Shown here one piece after another: positions 25,898 through 34,199 of a stretch of 64,000 nucleotides of DNA. The translations under genes and the position numbers were made by a program. The number at the start of each line of letters is the position of its first letter. The first letter of the stretch is position 1. The notes beneath the pieces are model-generated. The model did not search any database. It saw nothing but the letters and a program-made list of their open reading frames with translations, and was not told the DNA's origin. Source of the DNA: Corynebacterium efficiens YS-314 (GTDB lineage: Bacteria > Actinomycetota > Actinomycetes > Mycobacteriales > Mycobacteriaceae); assembly GCF_000011305.1 (NCBI RefSeq), contig NC_004369.1:310001-374000 (forward strand). The letters run 5' to 3'.

Positions 25898-27424
25898 TCA
25901 GGACCGGTCGGCCAGGGTCGCCCGGATGGGGCGGGCCAGCTGGGTCATCTCGCCGCGGCCGCGCAGCTCGACGGACTTCATCAGGGTCCAGCGGGCCTGT
26001 TCGGCCTCATTGGCCTCGCGCAGGGTGGCGGCATTGGTGACGGTGCGGCCCGGGGTGGTCTTGGCGATCTCCGTCAGGCGCGCGGCCTGGTTCACGGCGT
26101 CGCCGATGACGGTGTACTCGAAACGGTCGTGGCCACCGATGTGACCGGCGACCACATGGCCGGCCGCCACGCCGATACCAGCCTTGAGCTGCAGGTCCTT
26201 GAGTTCGATGCGTAGTTCGCGGGCGGCGGCGAGGGCGTGGCCGGTGGCGTCGGACAGTGGCAGGGGAGCGCCGAAGATGGCCAGTGCGGCATCGCCCTGG
26301 AACTTGTTGATCACACCCTTGTTGCGGTGGATCACCTCGACGACACGCTCGAAGAACTCGTTGAGCGCCTCCACGACTTCCTCCGGGGCGTGGTTGACGG
26401 CGAAGGTGGTGGAACCGATGACGTCGACGAACAGGACGGCGACCTTGCGGTCCTCACCACCCAGGGTCGGTCGTTCCTCCAGCGCGCGACGGGCCACCTC
26501 ATCACCGACATAACGGCCGAAGAGGTCGCGTACACGCTGGCGTTCGCGCAGGCCACGCATCATCTCGTTGAAACCGGCCTGCAGCACGCCGATCTCGGAA
26601 CCGTCGTAGATGTCCACCTGCACATCGTTGTCACCGCGCCGGACCCGGCCGATGGCGTCCTGGAGTTCCAGGATGGGATCCACCACGGACGCCACCGCCA
26701 GACTGGTGCCGAAGTAACCGGTGACCATCGCGGCGAGTGCCAGGGAGATGATCGCCGGCAGGATCACGGAGGCGTCATCGCCGAAGATGCCGGAGTTGTA
26801 TCCCAGGATCATCAGCAGGATGCCCAGCACCGGCACACCGATGGTGAGCACCCATGTCATCCGCAGGCGCTGGCTCACCGGTGGTTCCAGGGTGGAATCC
26901 TCATAGCGCCGCGCCAGGGCCGTGGCCGCGACGGGACGCACCAGGCGTTCAGCCTCCAGGAAGGTCAGCAGGGACACCACCGCGCAGGCCAGCATCGTGG
27001 AGACAAACACGATCACCGCCAGGGGCGTGGACATGGTGGCGGCGATGGCCGTGGCGATGATGATGCCGATGAACCACACCACCGCACACAGGATCGCCTG
27101 GTAGATGGGGATGCGCATCACCAGGTTGCGCACCATGTTCGGATCATGCTCATCGGGGTGGCGTTGCCAGTCCAGCACCGGGCGGAACATCAGAAACGTC
27201 ACGAGGATGCCCACGAGCACCGCGAACACCAGATACACACCACCGACAACCGGCAGGTAGGAGATGTCGGAGTCGAAACTGGCCTCGGTCGGATGCGGGA
27301 TCAGATACCGGACAAACAGCATGATCGCGAGCGCGCCGAGAACGTTGGTGCCCAGCACCGTCGCAGCGTACAGCGGCCACGAAGTGCCCCACAGCCATTT
27401 CAGTGCCTGAAGCAGTCGACTCAT
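25898..27424 (-). CDS. cyaB: Membrane-bound class III adenylate cyclase with HAMP domain
   Basis: 508 residues: about six membrane helices (1-300), a HAMP domain around VVDPILELQDAIGRVRRGD, and a class III cyclase domain with metal-binding Asp in LFVDVIGSTTFA and FQGDAALAIFGAPLP and the transition-state region VIGDAVNQAARL. It should make cAMP, the ligand of GlxR. ATG 27424 is chosen over the frame opening at 28024, which is a shadow of holB. It corresponds to Rv3645 and C. glutamicum cyaB, and is divergent from holB with 64 bp between. Confidence 0.93.
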   Translation of the reverse strand: MSRLLQALKWLWGTSWPLYAATVLGTNVLGALAIMLFVRYLIPHPTEASFDSDISYLPVVGGVYLVFAVLVGILVTFLMFRPVLDWQRHPDEHDPNMVRNLVMRIPIYQAILCAVVWFIGIIIATAIAATMSTPLAVIVFVSTMLACAVVSLLTFLEAERLVRPVAATALARRYEDSTLEPPVSQRLRMTWVLTIGVPVLGILLMILGYNSGIFGDDASVILPAIISLALAAMVTGYFGTSLAVASVVDPILELQDAIGRVRRGDNDVQVDIYDGSEIGVLQAGFNEMMRGLRERQRVRDLFGRYVGDEVARRALEERPTLGGEDRKVAVLFVDVIGSTTFAVNHAPEEVVEALNEFFERVVEVIHRNKGVINKFQGDAALAIFGAPLPLSDATGHALAAARELRIELKDLQLKAGIGVAAGHVVAGHIGGHDRFEYTVIGDAVNQAARLTEIAKTTPGRTVTNAATLREANEAEQARWTLMKSVELRGRGEMTQLARPIRATLADRS

Positions 27425-27488
27425 GCCCAATACTCTATCGTGACTGCGGACATGAGACCGGCAGTGCCAACCTATTACTGTGGACGTT

Positions 27489-28733
27489 GTGAGTAACTCC
27501 CGTGTCTTCGACAATCTGGCCAGCCCACCCGCGGTTGTGCAGACGCTTATCGACGCCGCCACCACCGCCCGCCAGATCGCGCGCGACGGTGGGGCTGGTG
27601 CTGGGGCCGGTGACGCGGGGACCGCGAGGGATTCGACCTTCACCCACTCCTGGCTGTTCACCGGCCCACCCGGATCCGGCCGCTCCGTTGCGGCACGGGC
27701 CTTCGCCGCCGCCCTGGTGTGCTCCGACCCTGATGAGGTGGGTTGCGGGCGGTGCGAACACTGCCGGGCCACCCTGGCCGATACCCACGGTGATGTGGTG
27801 TTCATCCAACCCCATGAGTTGTCCATCGGCATCGACCTGATGCGCACCGTGGTCGACGATGCCGCCCGCCTGCCCACGGTGTCCAACTGGCGGGTGATCA
27901 TCCTGGAAAACGCCGACCGCCTCACCGAACCCGCCGGCAACGCCCTGCTGAAGACGGTGGAGGAACCACCGGAGCGCACCATCATCATCCTGTGCGCACC
28001 CTCCACCGACCCGGAGGACATCATGGTGACCCTGCGTTCCCGGTGCCGGCACGTCTACATACCCACCCCCACCATCGAGCAGGTCACCCGCATCCTCGTC
28101 AGCGAGGGCGGGGTGGCAGAAGACGATGCCCGCCTGGCCGCCGCCTCCTCGGGTGGGCACATCGGGCGTGCCCGGCACCTCGTGCACAACCAGAAGGTCC
28201 AGGTCCGCCGCGCCAACATCCTCAACCTCTCCGAACTCATCTTCCACGGCGACCAGGCCTTCCAGGCGGTGAACTCCCTGATCAAGGGCATTGAGAAGGA
28301 GATGGTGGAAACCCTCGAACCGCTGGAGGAGCAGGAGCGGGAGAAACTGGAGACCTCCCTCGGCATGGGCTCCCGCGGCAAGGGTGTGCACAAGGCACTG
28401 CAGGGCACCGGCGGCCAGCTCAAGGCACTGGAGGACAACCAGAAGAAACGCCGCACCCGTTTCCTCCGCGATGCACTCGACCTGGCGCTCATCGACCTGG
28501 CCGGCATCTACCGCGATGCACTCGTCGTCGCCTCCGGTGCCGAGGTGGGCCTGACCCACCCCGACATGGAGGGCCTGTCCACGGAACTGGCCACCAAGGT
28601 CACCCCGGAGGGGCTGCTGGACTGCCTCGACGCCATCAACAAGAGCCGGGAATACTTCGGCCAGAACGTCCGGCCCGTCGTGGCGATGGACGCTCTCGTG
28701 GGCCGGTTACGCAAGGCCTACAAGGTGCGGTAG
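27489..28733 (+). CDS. holB: DNA polymerase III delta' subunit
   Basis: 414 residues, clamp-loader AAA+ subunit. It has GPPGSGRSVAARAF at the P-loop place (Arg replaces the Walker Lys, as allowed in delta'), a zinc module CGRCEHC, NALLKTVEEPPERT, and SRCRHVYIP. GTG 27489 (VSNSRVFDNL) aligns best with homologues; GTG 27480 is three codons earlier. TATTAC at 27472-27477 directly upstream and the lack of a ribosome site suggest a leaderless mRNA. Confidence 0.93.
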   Translation: MSNSRVFDNLASPPAVVQTLIDAATTARQIARDGGAGAGAGDAGTARDSTFTHSWLFTGPPGSGRSVAARAFAAALVCSDPDEVGCGRCEHCRATLADTHGDVVFIQPHELSIGIDLMRTVVDDAARLPTVSNWRVIILENADRLTEPAGNALLKTVEEPPERTIIILCAPSTDPEDIMVTLRSRCRHVYIPTPTIEQVTRILVSEGGVAEDDARLAAASSGGHIGRARHLVHNQKVQVRRANILNLSELIFHGDQAFQAVNSLIKGIEKEMVETLEPLEEQEREKLETSLGMGSRGKGVHKALQGTGGQLKALEDNQKKRRTRFLRDALDLALIDLAGIYRDALVVASGAEVGLTHPDMEGLSTELATKVTPEGLLDCLDAINKSREYFGQNVRPVVAMDALVGRLRKAYKVR

Positions 28734-28815
28734 CTGCGGCCGGGCTGATTGGTGCTCCCTGATTGTGGCGACACCGAGAGAGTGTTGTAAACTCAGCACT
28801 CGGTGTTGTCACCGC

Positions 28816-28891
28816 GCCGCTTTAGCTCAGTCGGTAGAGCGTCTCACTCGTAATGAGAAGGTCAGGAGTTCGATTCTCCTAAGCGGCTCCA
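28816..28891 (+). tRNA. tRNA-Thr (anticodon CGT)
   Basis: Acceptor stem GCCGCTT (28816-28822) pairs with AAGCGGC (28881-28887), D-arm AGCTCAGTCGGTAGAGC, anticodon stem TCTCA/TGAGA with loop CTCGTAA (anticodon CGT), T-arm AGGAG-TTCGATT-CTCCT, and an encoded CCA end at 28889-28891. TGTTGTAAACT upstream is a likely extended -10. Confidence 0.96.
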
Positions 28892-28906
28892 CATGAAACA
28901 ACAGGC

Positions 28907-28941
28907 CAAGGCCACTGTCCCTGATGGGGGCAGTGGCCTTG
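28907..28941. terminator. Terminator after tRNA-Thr
   Basis: CAAGGCCACTG (28907-28917) pairs perfectly with CAGTGGCCTTG (28931-28941). The T-tract is weak on both sides, but the place between the tRNA and the convergent ccdA-like gene fits a two-way terminator. Confidence 0.75.
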
Positions 28942-28958
28942 ACTGTTGCTCGGGTACA

Positions 28959-29840
28959 TCATCTCGGTGTGCGTTCGATGGTCCAGCCACGCTCGGGTGC
29001 CGTCCGGGTGGTGCTGCGGTGGTGCCGTTGACGGCGGTTCCACAGGATGAGGATCACGGCAGCGGCGATGATGATGGCCACGATGTCGATGAGGGGATTG
29101 CCGAACAGGGAGGCTGTCTGCTGCAGCCAGGCCTGGGTTTCCGCGGGGATCAGTTCCGGTACACCGACCAGTCCGTTGGTGGTCCAGAAGATGACGCCGA
29201 CGATGATGATCAGCCCACCACTGAGAACGGGGGTGGTGTGCCACTGCCTGCCGAGGAAGGTGAACACCCTGCCGCGCAGCATGCGCTGCCCTCGTTGTCC
29301 CATCCGGGACCACAGGGCGGCGATGACCATCAGGGGCACCACCATCCCCGCCCCATAGGCGCTGAGGATCAGCGCCGCGGAGACACTGTTTCCGCTGGTG
29401 GCAGCCAGTGTCAGGACAGCCCCCAGGATGGGGCCGGCGCAGAAACCCGCCACGCTGCTGGTCATCCCCAGGACAAGGCTCTTACCCAGGCCGGTGGAGA
29501 CACCAGCCCGAGACCGCAGGGTGGACCCGCCGGGGAGCAGGCGTGAGACGTCGAAACCCTGCCCGAAGATCTGCACCATGCCCAGCAGCACCAGGATGAC
29601 CGAGGAGACCACAATGATGGTCTGACGTTGGGTGACAAACAACTCGCCGAGGAGGCCCGCGCCCAGGCCCAGCGGGATGAGCAGAATGAGCAGCCCGGCA
29701 TAGAAGATGACCCCGTGGAGGAGCAGCCGTGGCCCGGCCCCCACGGATGAGGCGAAGAACGCGGGCAGCAGGAGCGCGGCGCACGGGCTCAGCAGGGCGA
29801 GGACACCACCGAGAAAGGCACTCACCAGTCCGATATCCAT
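28959..29840 (-). CDS. CcdA/DsbD-type transmembrane thiol-disulfide transporter
   Basis: 293 residues with about seven hydrophobic segments. The two reactive cysteines lie in membrane helices: C20 in LLSPCAALLLP and C134 in AGFCAGPILGAV, the usual CcdA pair. It would pass electrons from cytoplasmic thioredoxin to an outside partner. It is five bases downstream of the DsbA-like gene and so very likely its redox partner in the same operon. The C-terminal extension after about residue 240 is longer than minimal CcdA. Confidence 0.9.
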   Translation of the reverse strand: MDIGLVSAFLGGVLALLSPCAALLLPAFFASSVGAGPRLLLHGVIFYAGLLILLIPLGLGAGLLGELFVTQRQTIIVVSSVILVLLGMVQIFGQGFDVSRLLPGGSTLRSRAGVSTGLGKSLVLGMTSSVAGFCAGPILGAVLTLAATSGNSVSAALILSAYGAGMVVPLMVIAALWSRMGQRGQRMLRGRVFTFLGRQWHTTPVLSGGLIIIVGVIFWTTNGLVGVPELIPAETQAWLQQTASLFGNPLIDIVAIIIAAAVILILWNRRQRHHRSTTRTAPERGWTIERTPR

Positions 29841-29845
29841 GGGGT

Positions 29846-30607
29846 TTAACCCTGTGTGGCGAGTGCGGTCTCGAAGGCGTCGACAAACACCTCGGAGGGC
29901 TGGGCACCCATGATCGGTTGTCCGCCCAGGATGAAGGCCGGGGTGGAGTAGACCCCCAGGGTGATGCCGAGCTGGGCATGTGCGGCGACCGTCCCGGCTG
30001 TTTCGGGGGAGGTGAAGTCGGCGGTGAAGGCCTCGGTGTCCAGCCCGAGTGTGTGGGCGAGGGCGATCAGCTGGTCGTCGTCAAGCTCGTTGTCGGACCG
30101 GCTGGTGCCGTCCTTGAAGAGGGCGTGGTGGTAGTCGAGGTAGGCGTCCCCGCCCTGCAGGGCGGCGGCGTAGGCGGCGCGGGAGGCGCGCTCGGAGGCG
30201 GGGCCGAAGAGGTTGAGATCGCGCCATTCGATGCGCAGGTCCCCGGCCTCGGCGTGTTCCAGCATCAGGGGCAGGGTCTCCGCGCTCCACTTCGCGCAGT
30301 AGGGGCACTGGTAGTCGGAGAAGATGACCAGGCCGACGGGTGCGTCCACCGGGCCGACTGCCAACGGATCCGCCTCGTCCCGGGTCTCTACGACGGTGAA
30401 ATCCGGTTCTGTGGGGTCATACACCGTCGGTTCCTGGCCGGAGATCACGGCGGGGGTTCCGGTCGCGGACTCGGTGGAGCCGGCGGAACCGGCACCCCGG
30501 TTGATGATGAGCACGGTGCCGATGAGGAGCACCGCGACGGTGATGACGACTGCCGGAACCAGCCAGGTCTGTCTGCGGGGAGCGCGGGTAGCGGATCCTC
30601 TGGTCAT
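29846..30607 (-). CDS. DsbA/DsbG-like thioredoxin-fold oxidoreductase
   Basis: 253 residues: cytoplasmic Arg-rich start, one membrane anchor (about 14-35), a Ser/Thr/Gly linker, then a thioredoxin fold with SDYQCPYCAKW (C101, C104) and the cis-Pro region VYSTPAFILGGQP. It acts outside the membrane in disulfide formation or isomerisation. Its promoter region is the operator array at 30656-30710, shared with the divergent BlaI-M56 operon. Confidence 0.9.
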   Translation of the reverse strand: MTRGSATRAPRRQTWLVPAVVITVAVLLIGTVLIINRGAGSAGSTESATGTPAVISGQEPTVYDPTEPDFTVVETRDEADPLAVGPVDAPVGLVIFSDYQCPYCAKWSAETLPLMLEHAEAGDLRIEWRDLNLFGPASERASRAAYAAALQGGDAYLDYHHALFKDGTSRSDNELDDDQLIALAHTLGLDTEAFTADFTSPETAGTVAAHAQLGITLGVYSTPAFILGGQPIMGAQPSEVFVDAFETALATQG

Positions 30608-30655
30608 GTGTTGTCCCTTCGTCCCCCTCGCGGGGGAGGTAGATGCAAGGCTACA

Positions 30656-30710
30656 GCGACTATGTCACATCGTCGACTAAGTTGCATAGTCGACTATGTG
30701 GGGTAGTCGA
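30656..30710. promoter_or_regulatory. Three overlapping BlaI-type operators at 17-bp steps
   Basis: TCGACTA-N7-TAGTCGA is perfect at 30673-30693 and again at 30690-30710, sharing four bases. A degenerate third copy GCGACTA-N7-TCGTCGA is at 30656-30676. Starts at 30656, 30673 and 30690 are 17 bp apart. The array fills most of the 123-bp divergent promoter region, so the repressor encoded at 31276 would control both operons. The assignment to that protein is inference from position and dyad size. Confidence 0.75.
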
Positions 30711-30730
30711 TCTGTGGCAGTCTGGACACC

Positions 30731-31276
30731 ATGCAGAACACGGCAGTCCCAGTCCTTGAACGGCCAGACCGCACACGTCCGGAGATTCTCCGCGCATTGT
30801 CCCTGTGGACCCCACACCATATCCTCATCGCGGTGGTGGCTGCGGTGGGGGTCGGGGTTCTCATCGGCATCTCCAGCGTGCTCATCCCGAATCCCCTGTT
30901 CGGGCGCGATATCCCACCGGTGTGGTGGAACTATCCGGTGTGGATCCTGACATCGATCTTCTCCGGCATGCTCATCGCCACCTATGTCTCCCCCGGGGAA
31001 CCGGATGCACAGGAAGATCCCCCGGACCCCGGCGACCAGCGATCCGGACGGATGGGGGTGGCGGGCGGCATGCTCGCCTGGTTCGCCGTCGGGTGCCCGG
31101 TGTGCAACAAGCTCGCCCTCCTGGCCTTGGGATATTCCGGTGCGCTGACCTGGTTTGCCCCCGTCCAGCCCTATCTGGCGCTCGGTGGTCTGGTCCTCAC
31201 CGGCGTGGCTCTGATCTGGCGACTCCGCGGACAGGTGTCCTGCCCTGTTCCCACCCGGACGGGGGACCGGAACTGA
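30731..31276 (+). CDS. Membrane protein with a CPVC motif, first gene of the BlaI-M56 operon
   Basis: 181 residues with about four membrane helices (30-52, 65-87, 108-135, 145-165). The third contains AVGCPVCNKLALLALGYSGA (C122, C125), and a further Cys is at 171. The redox-type CxxC inside a helix beside a helix-breaking Pro recalls thiol carriers, but I do not recognise the family by name. Position opposite DsbA/CcdA and in front of a BlaI repressor suggests a role in membrane thiol chemistry or metal handling. Its stop overlaps the blaI start (TGATG). Confidence 0.8.
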   Translation: MQNTAVPVLERPDRTRPEILRALSLWTPHHILIAVVAAVGVGVLIGISSVLIPNPLFGRDIPPVWWNYPVWILTSIFSGMLIATYVSPGEPDAQEDPPDPGDQRSGRMGVAGGMLAWFAVGCPVCNKLALLALGYSGALTWFAPVQPYLALGGLVLTGVALIWRLRGQVSCPVPTRTGDRN

Positions 31277-31647
31277 TGGCACAAATGCGGGAGATCCCCT
31301 CCCTGGGGCCACTGGAGGAACAGGTGATGGGCATCCTCTGGGATCACGGGGAGCTGACGGTGCGGGAGGTCATCGGGTATCTCCCGGCTGATCCCGCCTA
31401 CACCACGATCGCGACCGTCCTGCGCCACCTGGGGCGAAAAGGGATGGTCACCGTGGTCAAGGATGGACGATCAGCCCGACATGCCGTGCGGATGAGCAGG
31501 GAGGAATACACCGCCGGGGTCATGGGCCAGGTGCTCGAGGCAAGCCACAACCGGACCGCTTCGATCCTCCACTTCGTCGATTCGATGGGGGAGTCCGACC
31601 GCGCCCTGCTCCTGGACTACCTGCAGCGGCAGGAGGGGCAACCATGA
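31276..31647 (+). CDS. BlaI/MecI/CopY-family repressor
   Basis: 123 residues with the winged helix LGPLEEQVMGILWDHGELTVREVIGYL, YTTIATVLRHLGRKGMVTV and the wing DGRSARHAV, then a helical dimer domain. BlaI proteins bind dyads as dimers and are inactivated by proteolysis, normally by a partner M56 protease, encoded here by the overlapping next gene. ATG 31276 overlaps the previous stop; the end overlaps the M56 gene by four bases. Confidence 0.92.
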   Translation: MAQMREIPSLGPLEEQVMGILWDHGELTVREVIGYLPADPAYTTIATVLRHLGRKGMVTVVKDGRSARHAVRMSREEYTAGVMGQVLEASHNRTASILHFVDSMGESDRALLLDYLQRQEGQP

Positions 31648-32621
31648 CCGGGGTGTCAGTGTGGTGGGTGATGGCCGTCGTGGTCATGCTCGGCGTCGTG
31701 GGGGTGGCCGGGCCGGTCTTCCTCCGCAGAGCCGCCCCGGCGCTGGCCAGGGCACCGCGTGTGGCCATCACCCTGCTGGTGGGCGGCATCCTGATCTGGC
31801 CCACGGCGGTGTTGTCCCTCGGTCTGGTCCTGGCCTGGGTGGTATCCGGACCGGTGATTCTGCCGGCCGGGGCCTCGCAGGTGTGCCAGCAGTGTCTGGC
31901 GGCAGCCAGCCCGTTCGCCGTCGGCCCCGTCGGGACGTGGATCCCCGCAGCCGTCCTGGTCATCGTTCCCGTGGTGGTCGGTGTGCTCGGGGCACTCGGC
32001 ATCGCCGTGGACTACCGGGCGCGGGTCACCCGCTCCGGGCGGATGGCCGCCGTGGTCCTGGAGGGATCGACCCGCCGGCGGATCTGTGGTCAGGAGGTCG
32101 CCGTCGTGGCTGATGCCCGCCCCTGGGCGCTGGCCTTCCCCGCCCGTCAGGGTGGTATCGCACTGTCCACGGCGGCCCTTGACCGCCTCCATGATGATGA
32201 AGTGGCCGCGGTGATCGAGCACGAGGCCACCCACCTGCGCCAGCGGCATCACCTGCTCCTGGACCTGGTGGCCAGCATCAACACCTACCTGCACCGGGTG
32301 CCGTTCATCCGGGAGTCGGCCGCCGCGCTGCCGTCCTACCTGGAGCTGGCAGCCGACGAGCGTGCTTGTCGACGCGCCGGAACCCCCGCCCTGGTCCGCG
32401 CCCTCCTGGTACTCGGTGAACGGACGGTACCCGCTGGGGGAGCCACCGGTTCACTTTTCGCCGCCGGCCCCGACCGCATCCCACACCTGGTGAATCCGGC
32501 CACCGGCAGGCGTGGTTATCTTGCGGCGGTGGTGACTTCCGCGCATCTGATCGTCCTGGGGCTGGTGACCGCCACCGTGCTCACGTCCTACGCCACCGCG
32601 CTGCTGACCGGTTGTGCCTAA
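31644..32621 (+). CDS. BlaR1/M56-family membrane metalloprotease
   Basis: 325 residues. Membrane helices lie at about 7-25, 40-68, 98-122 and near the C terminus (about 295-318). The zinc site is HEATH (H193, E194, H197) in a cytoplasm-facing domain, with a distal ELAADERA. By the positive-inside rule (basic loops 28-39 and 124-134 inside) the loop at 71-97 faces outward and contains CQQC (C81, C84). There is no penicillin-binding sensor domain. It likely cleaves the BlaI repressor on an outside signal, possibly the redox state of that Cys pair. Confidence 0.9.
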   Translation: MTGVSVWWVMAVVVMLGVVGVAGPVFLRRAAPALARAPRVAITLLVGGILIWPTAVLSLGLVLAWVVSGPVILPAGASQVCQQCLAAASPFAVGPVGTWIPAAVLVIVPVVVGVLGALGIAVDYRARVTRSGRMAAVVLEGSTRRRICGQEVAVVADARPWALAFPARQGGIALSTAALDRLHDDEVAAVIEHEATHLRQRHHLLLDLVASINTYLHRVPFIRESAAALPSYLELAADERACRRAGTPALVRALLVLGERTVPAGGATGSLFAAGPDRIPHLVNPATGRRGYLAAVVTSAHLIVLGLVTATVLTSYATALLTGCA

Positions 32622-32632
32622 AATACTGTAGG

Positions 32633-33487
32633 TTAGCTGGATACCGGTTGTGGGGCGGGGGTGAGGCGTCGATAAGCAAAGGCGGCGACCGCGAGCAGCG
32701 CTGCCACGCCGACCACCACCAGCCCCCAGGGGGCGGGGAGCTCCTGGTAGAGGATGAACACGCCCATGACCAGCACGAACACACCGAAGCCCTTGCGCAG
32801 TGCCTGCTCCGGCACCACCGAGGTCAGGCGGGCACCGATCAGTGCGCCGACCAGGGCGGCACCCGTCACCGCGAGCACCAGCGGCCAATCGAGACTGACC
32901 GAGGTCATGTAACCAGCCAGTCCAGCAAAGGACTTCATGGAGATGACCAGCAGGGAGGTGCCCACCGCGACCGGCATCGGCAGGCCACCGAGCAGCGCGA
33001 GGGCGGGAACCACCAGGAACCCACCGCCGGCACCGACCAGACCGGTGACCAGGCCGACCGCCAGGCCCTCGGCGAGAATCTTGCCCAGGGGCAGGGCCGT
33101 CTTCTCCCCGGTGTCGGCCCGCTGCTTCCGGCCGCGCAGCATGGCGGTGGCCGTGGCGATCATCATCAGCGCGAAGGCGAGCATGAGGATCACGCTCGGG
33201 ATGAATCCACCGAGCAGACCACCGAGGAAGGCGCCGGCCATGCTGGCCACACCGAAGATCAACCCGGTGCGCCACTGTACATTGCCGCGCCGGGCATGGG
33301 CGATGGTGCTGACCACGGAGGTGGTGCCCACCACGAACAGCGACGCCGCGATGGCCTCCTTCGCGTCCATACCGGCGACATAGGTCAGTAGTGGAACGGT
33401 GAGGATGGAGCCGCCGCCGCCGAGGAGTCCGAGGCTGAGCCCGACCAGGGTGGCGAGCAGGACAACAACTGCGAGGAGGATACTCAT
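32633..33487 (-). CDS. TauE/SafE-family sulfite/anion exporter
   Basis: 284 residues with eight or nine hydrophobic segments and the two Gly-rich motifs of the family (LLGGGGSILTVPLL near the start, GAGGGFLVVPALALLGG in the middle). Standing last in an operon with two rhodanese proteins, it resembles TauE of staphylococcal cst operons, thought to export sulfite or related sulfur anions. It is convergent with the M56 gene. Confidence 0.9.
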   Translation of the reverse strand: MSILLAVVVLLATLVGLSLGLLGGGGSILTVPLLTYVAGMDAKEAIAASLFVVGTTSVVSTIAHARRGNVQWRTGLIFGVASMAGAFLGGLLGGFIPSVILMLAFALMMIATATAMLRGRKQRADTGEKTALPLGKILAEGLAVGLVTGLVGAGGGFLVVPALALLGGLPMPVAVGTSLLVISMKSFAGLAGYMTSVSLDWPLVLAVTGAALVGALIGARLTSVVPEQALRKGFGVFVLVMGVFILYQELPAPWGLVVVGVAALLAVAAFAYRRLTPAPQPVSS

Positions 33488-33542
33488 TCTTCCTGCCCTT
33501 TCTTGGGGGACGGGGGCCGGGTCTCAGCCCACGGATATGGAT

Positions 33543-34151
33543 CTAGGAACGGGTGACCGCGCCGGTGGCCACCGGAATGTTGTTGACGGTGGTTTCGAGA
33601 GTCGGGGTGACCGATGTCTTGTTCCACGGCATCTTCGACAGGGCGTTGGCCATCATGCAGGAATCGCTCAGCGCGGAATAGGTCAGGCCGGCACCGACGG
33701 CGGCGGAGAGGAAACCAACCGGCCGGGCAAGCGTGCGGGAACCGACGAACCCGGCCAGGACCAGGGACCCTGCGACCATGCGGACCTGACGGTCCATCGC
33801 CCACCGCTTCTTCCCACGCACGACATCACCACCGGCATCGGCGAAGGCTGCGGTACCACCGGCGAGCACACTGGCGGATTCCAGACCTGCGGATGCGAGC
33901 CGCTCGCGGGCCTCCTCCGCACGGATGCCGGACTGGCAGACCAGGACCACACCGTCCTGGAAACGGGAGGCGAACTCCGCGGTGTGCTCGGCGAGCATGG
34001 ACAGCGGGACATTGTAGGCGCCGCGGATATGCAGTGATTCGAACTCCGCCGGGGTGCGTACATCGATGATGATCAGCTGTTCATTGCGGGCGAGTCGTGC
34101 CTTGAGGTCCTCTGCTTCGAGAGAGGTGATGGTGGTCGTTGGAGCCGTCAT
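33543..34151 (-). CDS. Rhodanese-membrane fusion protein (YgaP-like)
   Basis: 202 residues: a rhodanese domain (about 1-110) with IDVRTPAEFESLHIRGAYN and the active-site loop VCQSGIRA, then two hydrophobic segments (about 126-165) of DUF2892 type. It would carry persulfide sulfur at the membrane. It lies between the MBL-rhodanese and TauE genes, all leftward. Confidence 0.9.
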   Translation of the reverse strand: MTAPTTTITSLEAEDLKARLARNEQLIIIDVRTPAEFESLHIRGAYNVPLSMLAEHTAEFASRFQDGVVLVCQSGIRAEEARERLASAGLESASVLAGGTAAFADAGGDVVRGKKRWAMDRQVRMVAGSLVLAGFVGSRTLARPVGFLSAAVGAGLTYSALSDSCMMANALSKMPWNKTSVTPTLETTVNNIPVATGAVTRS

Positions 34152-34199
34152 GGGTGTGGGGATTCCTATCTGTGTGGGGGTTTCCGGGTTCGAGGGTGG

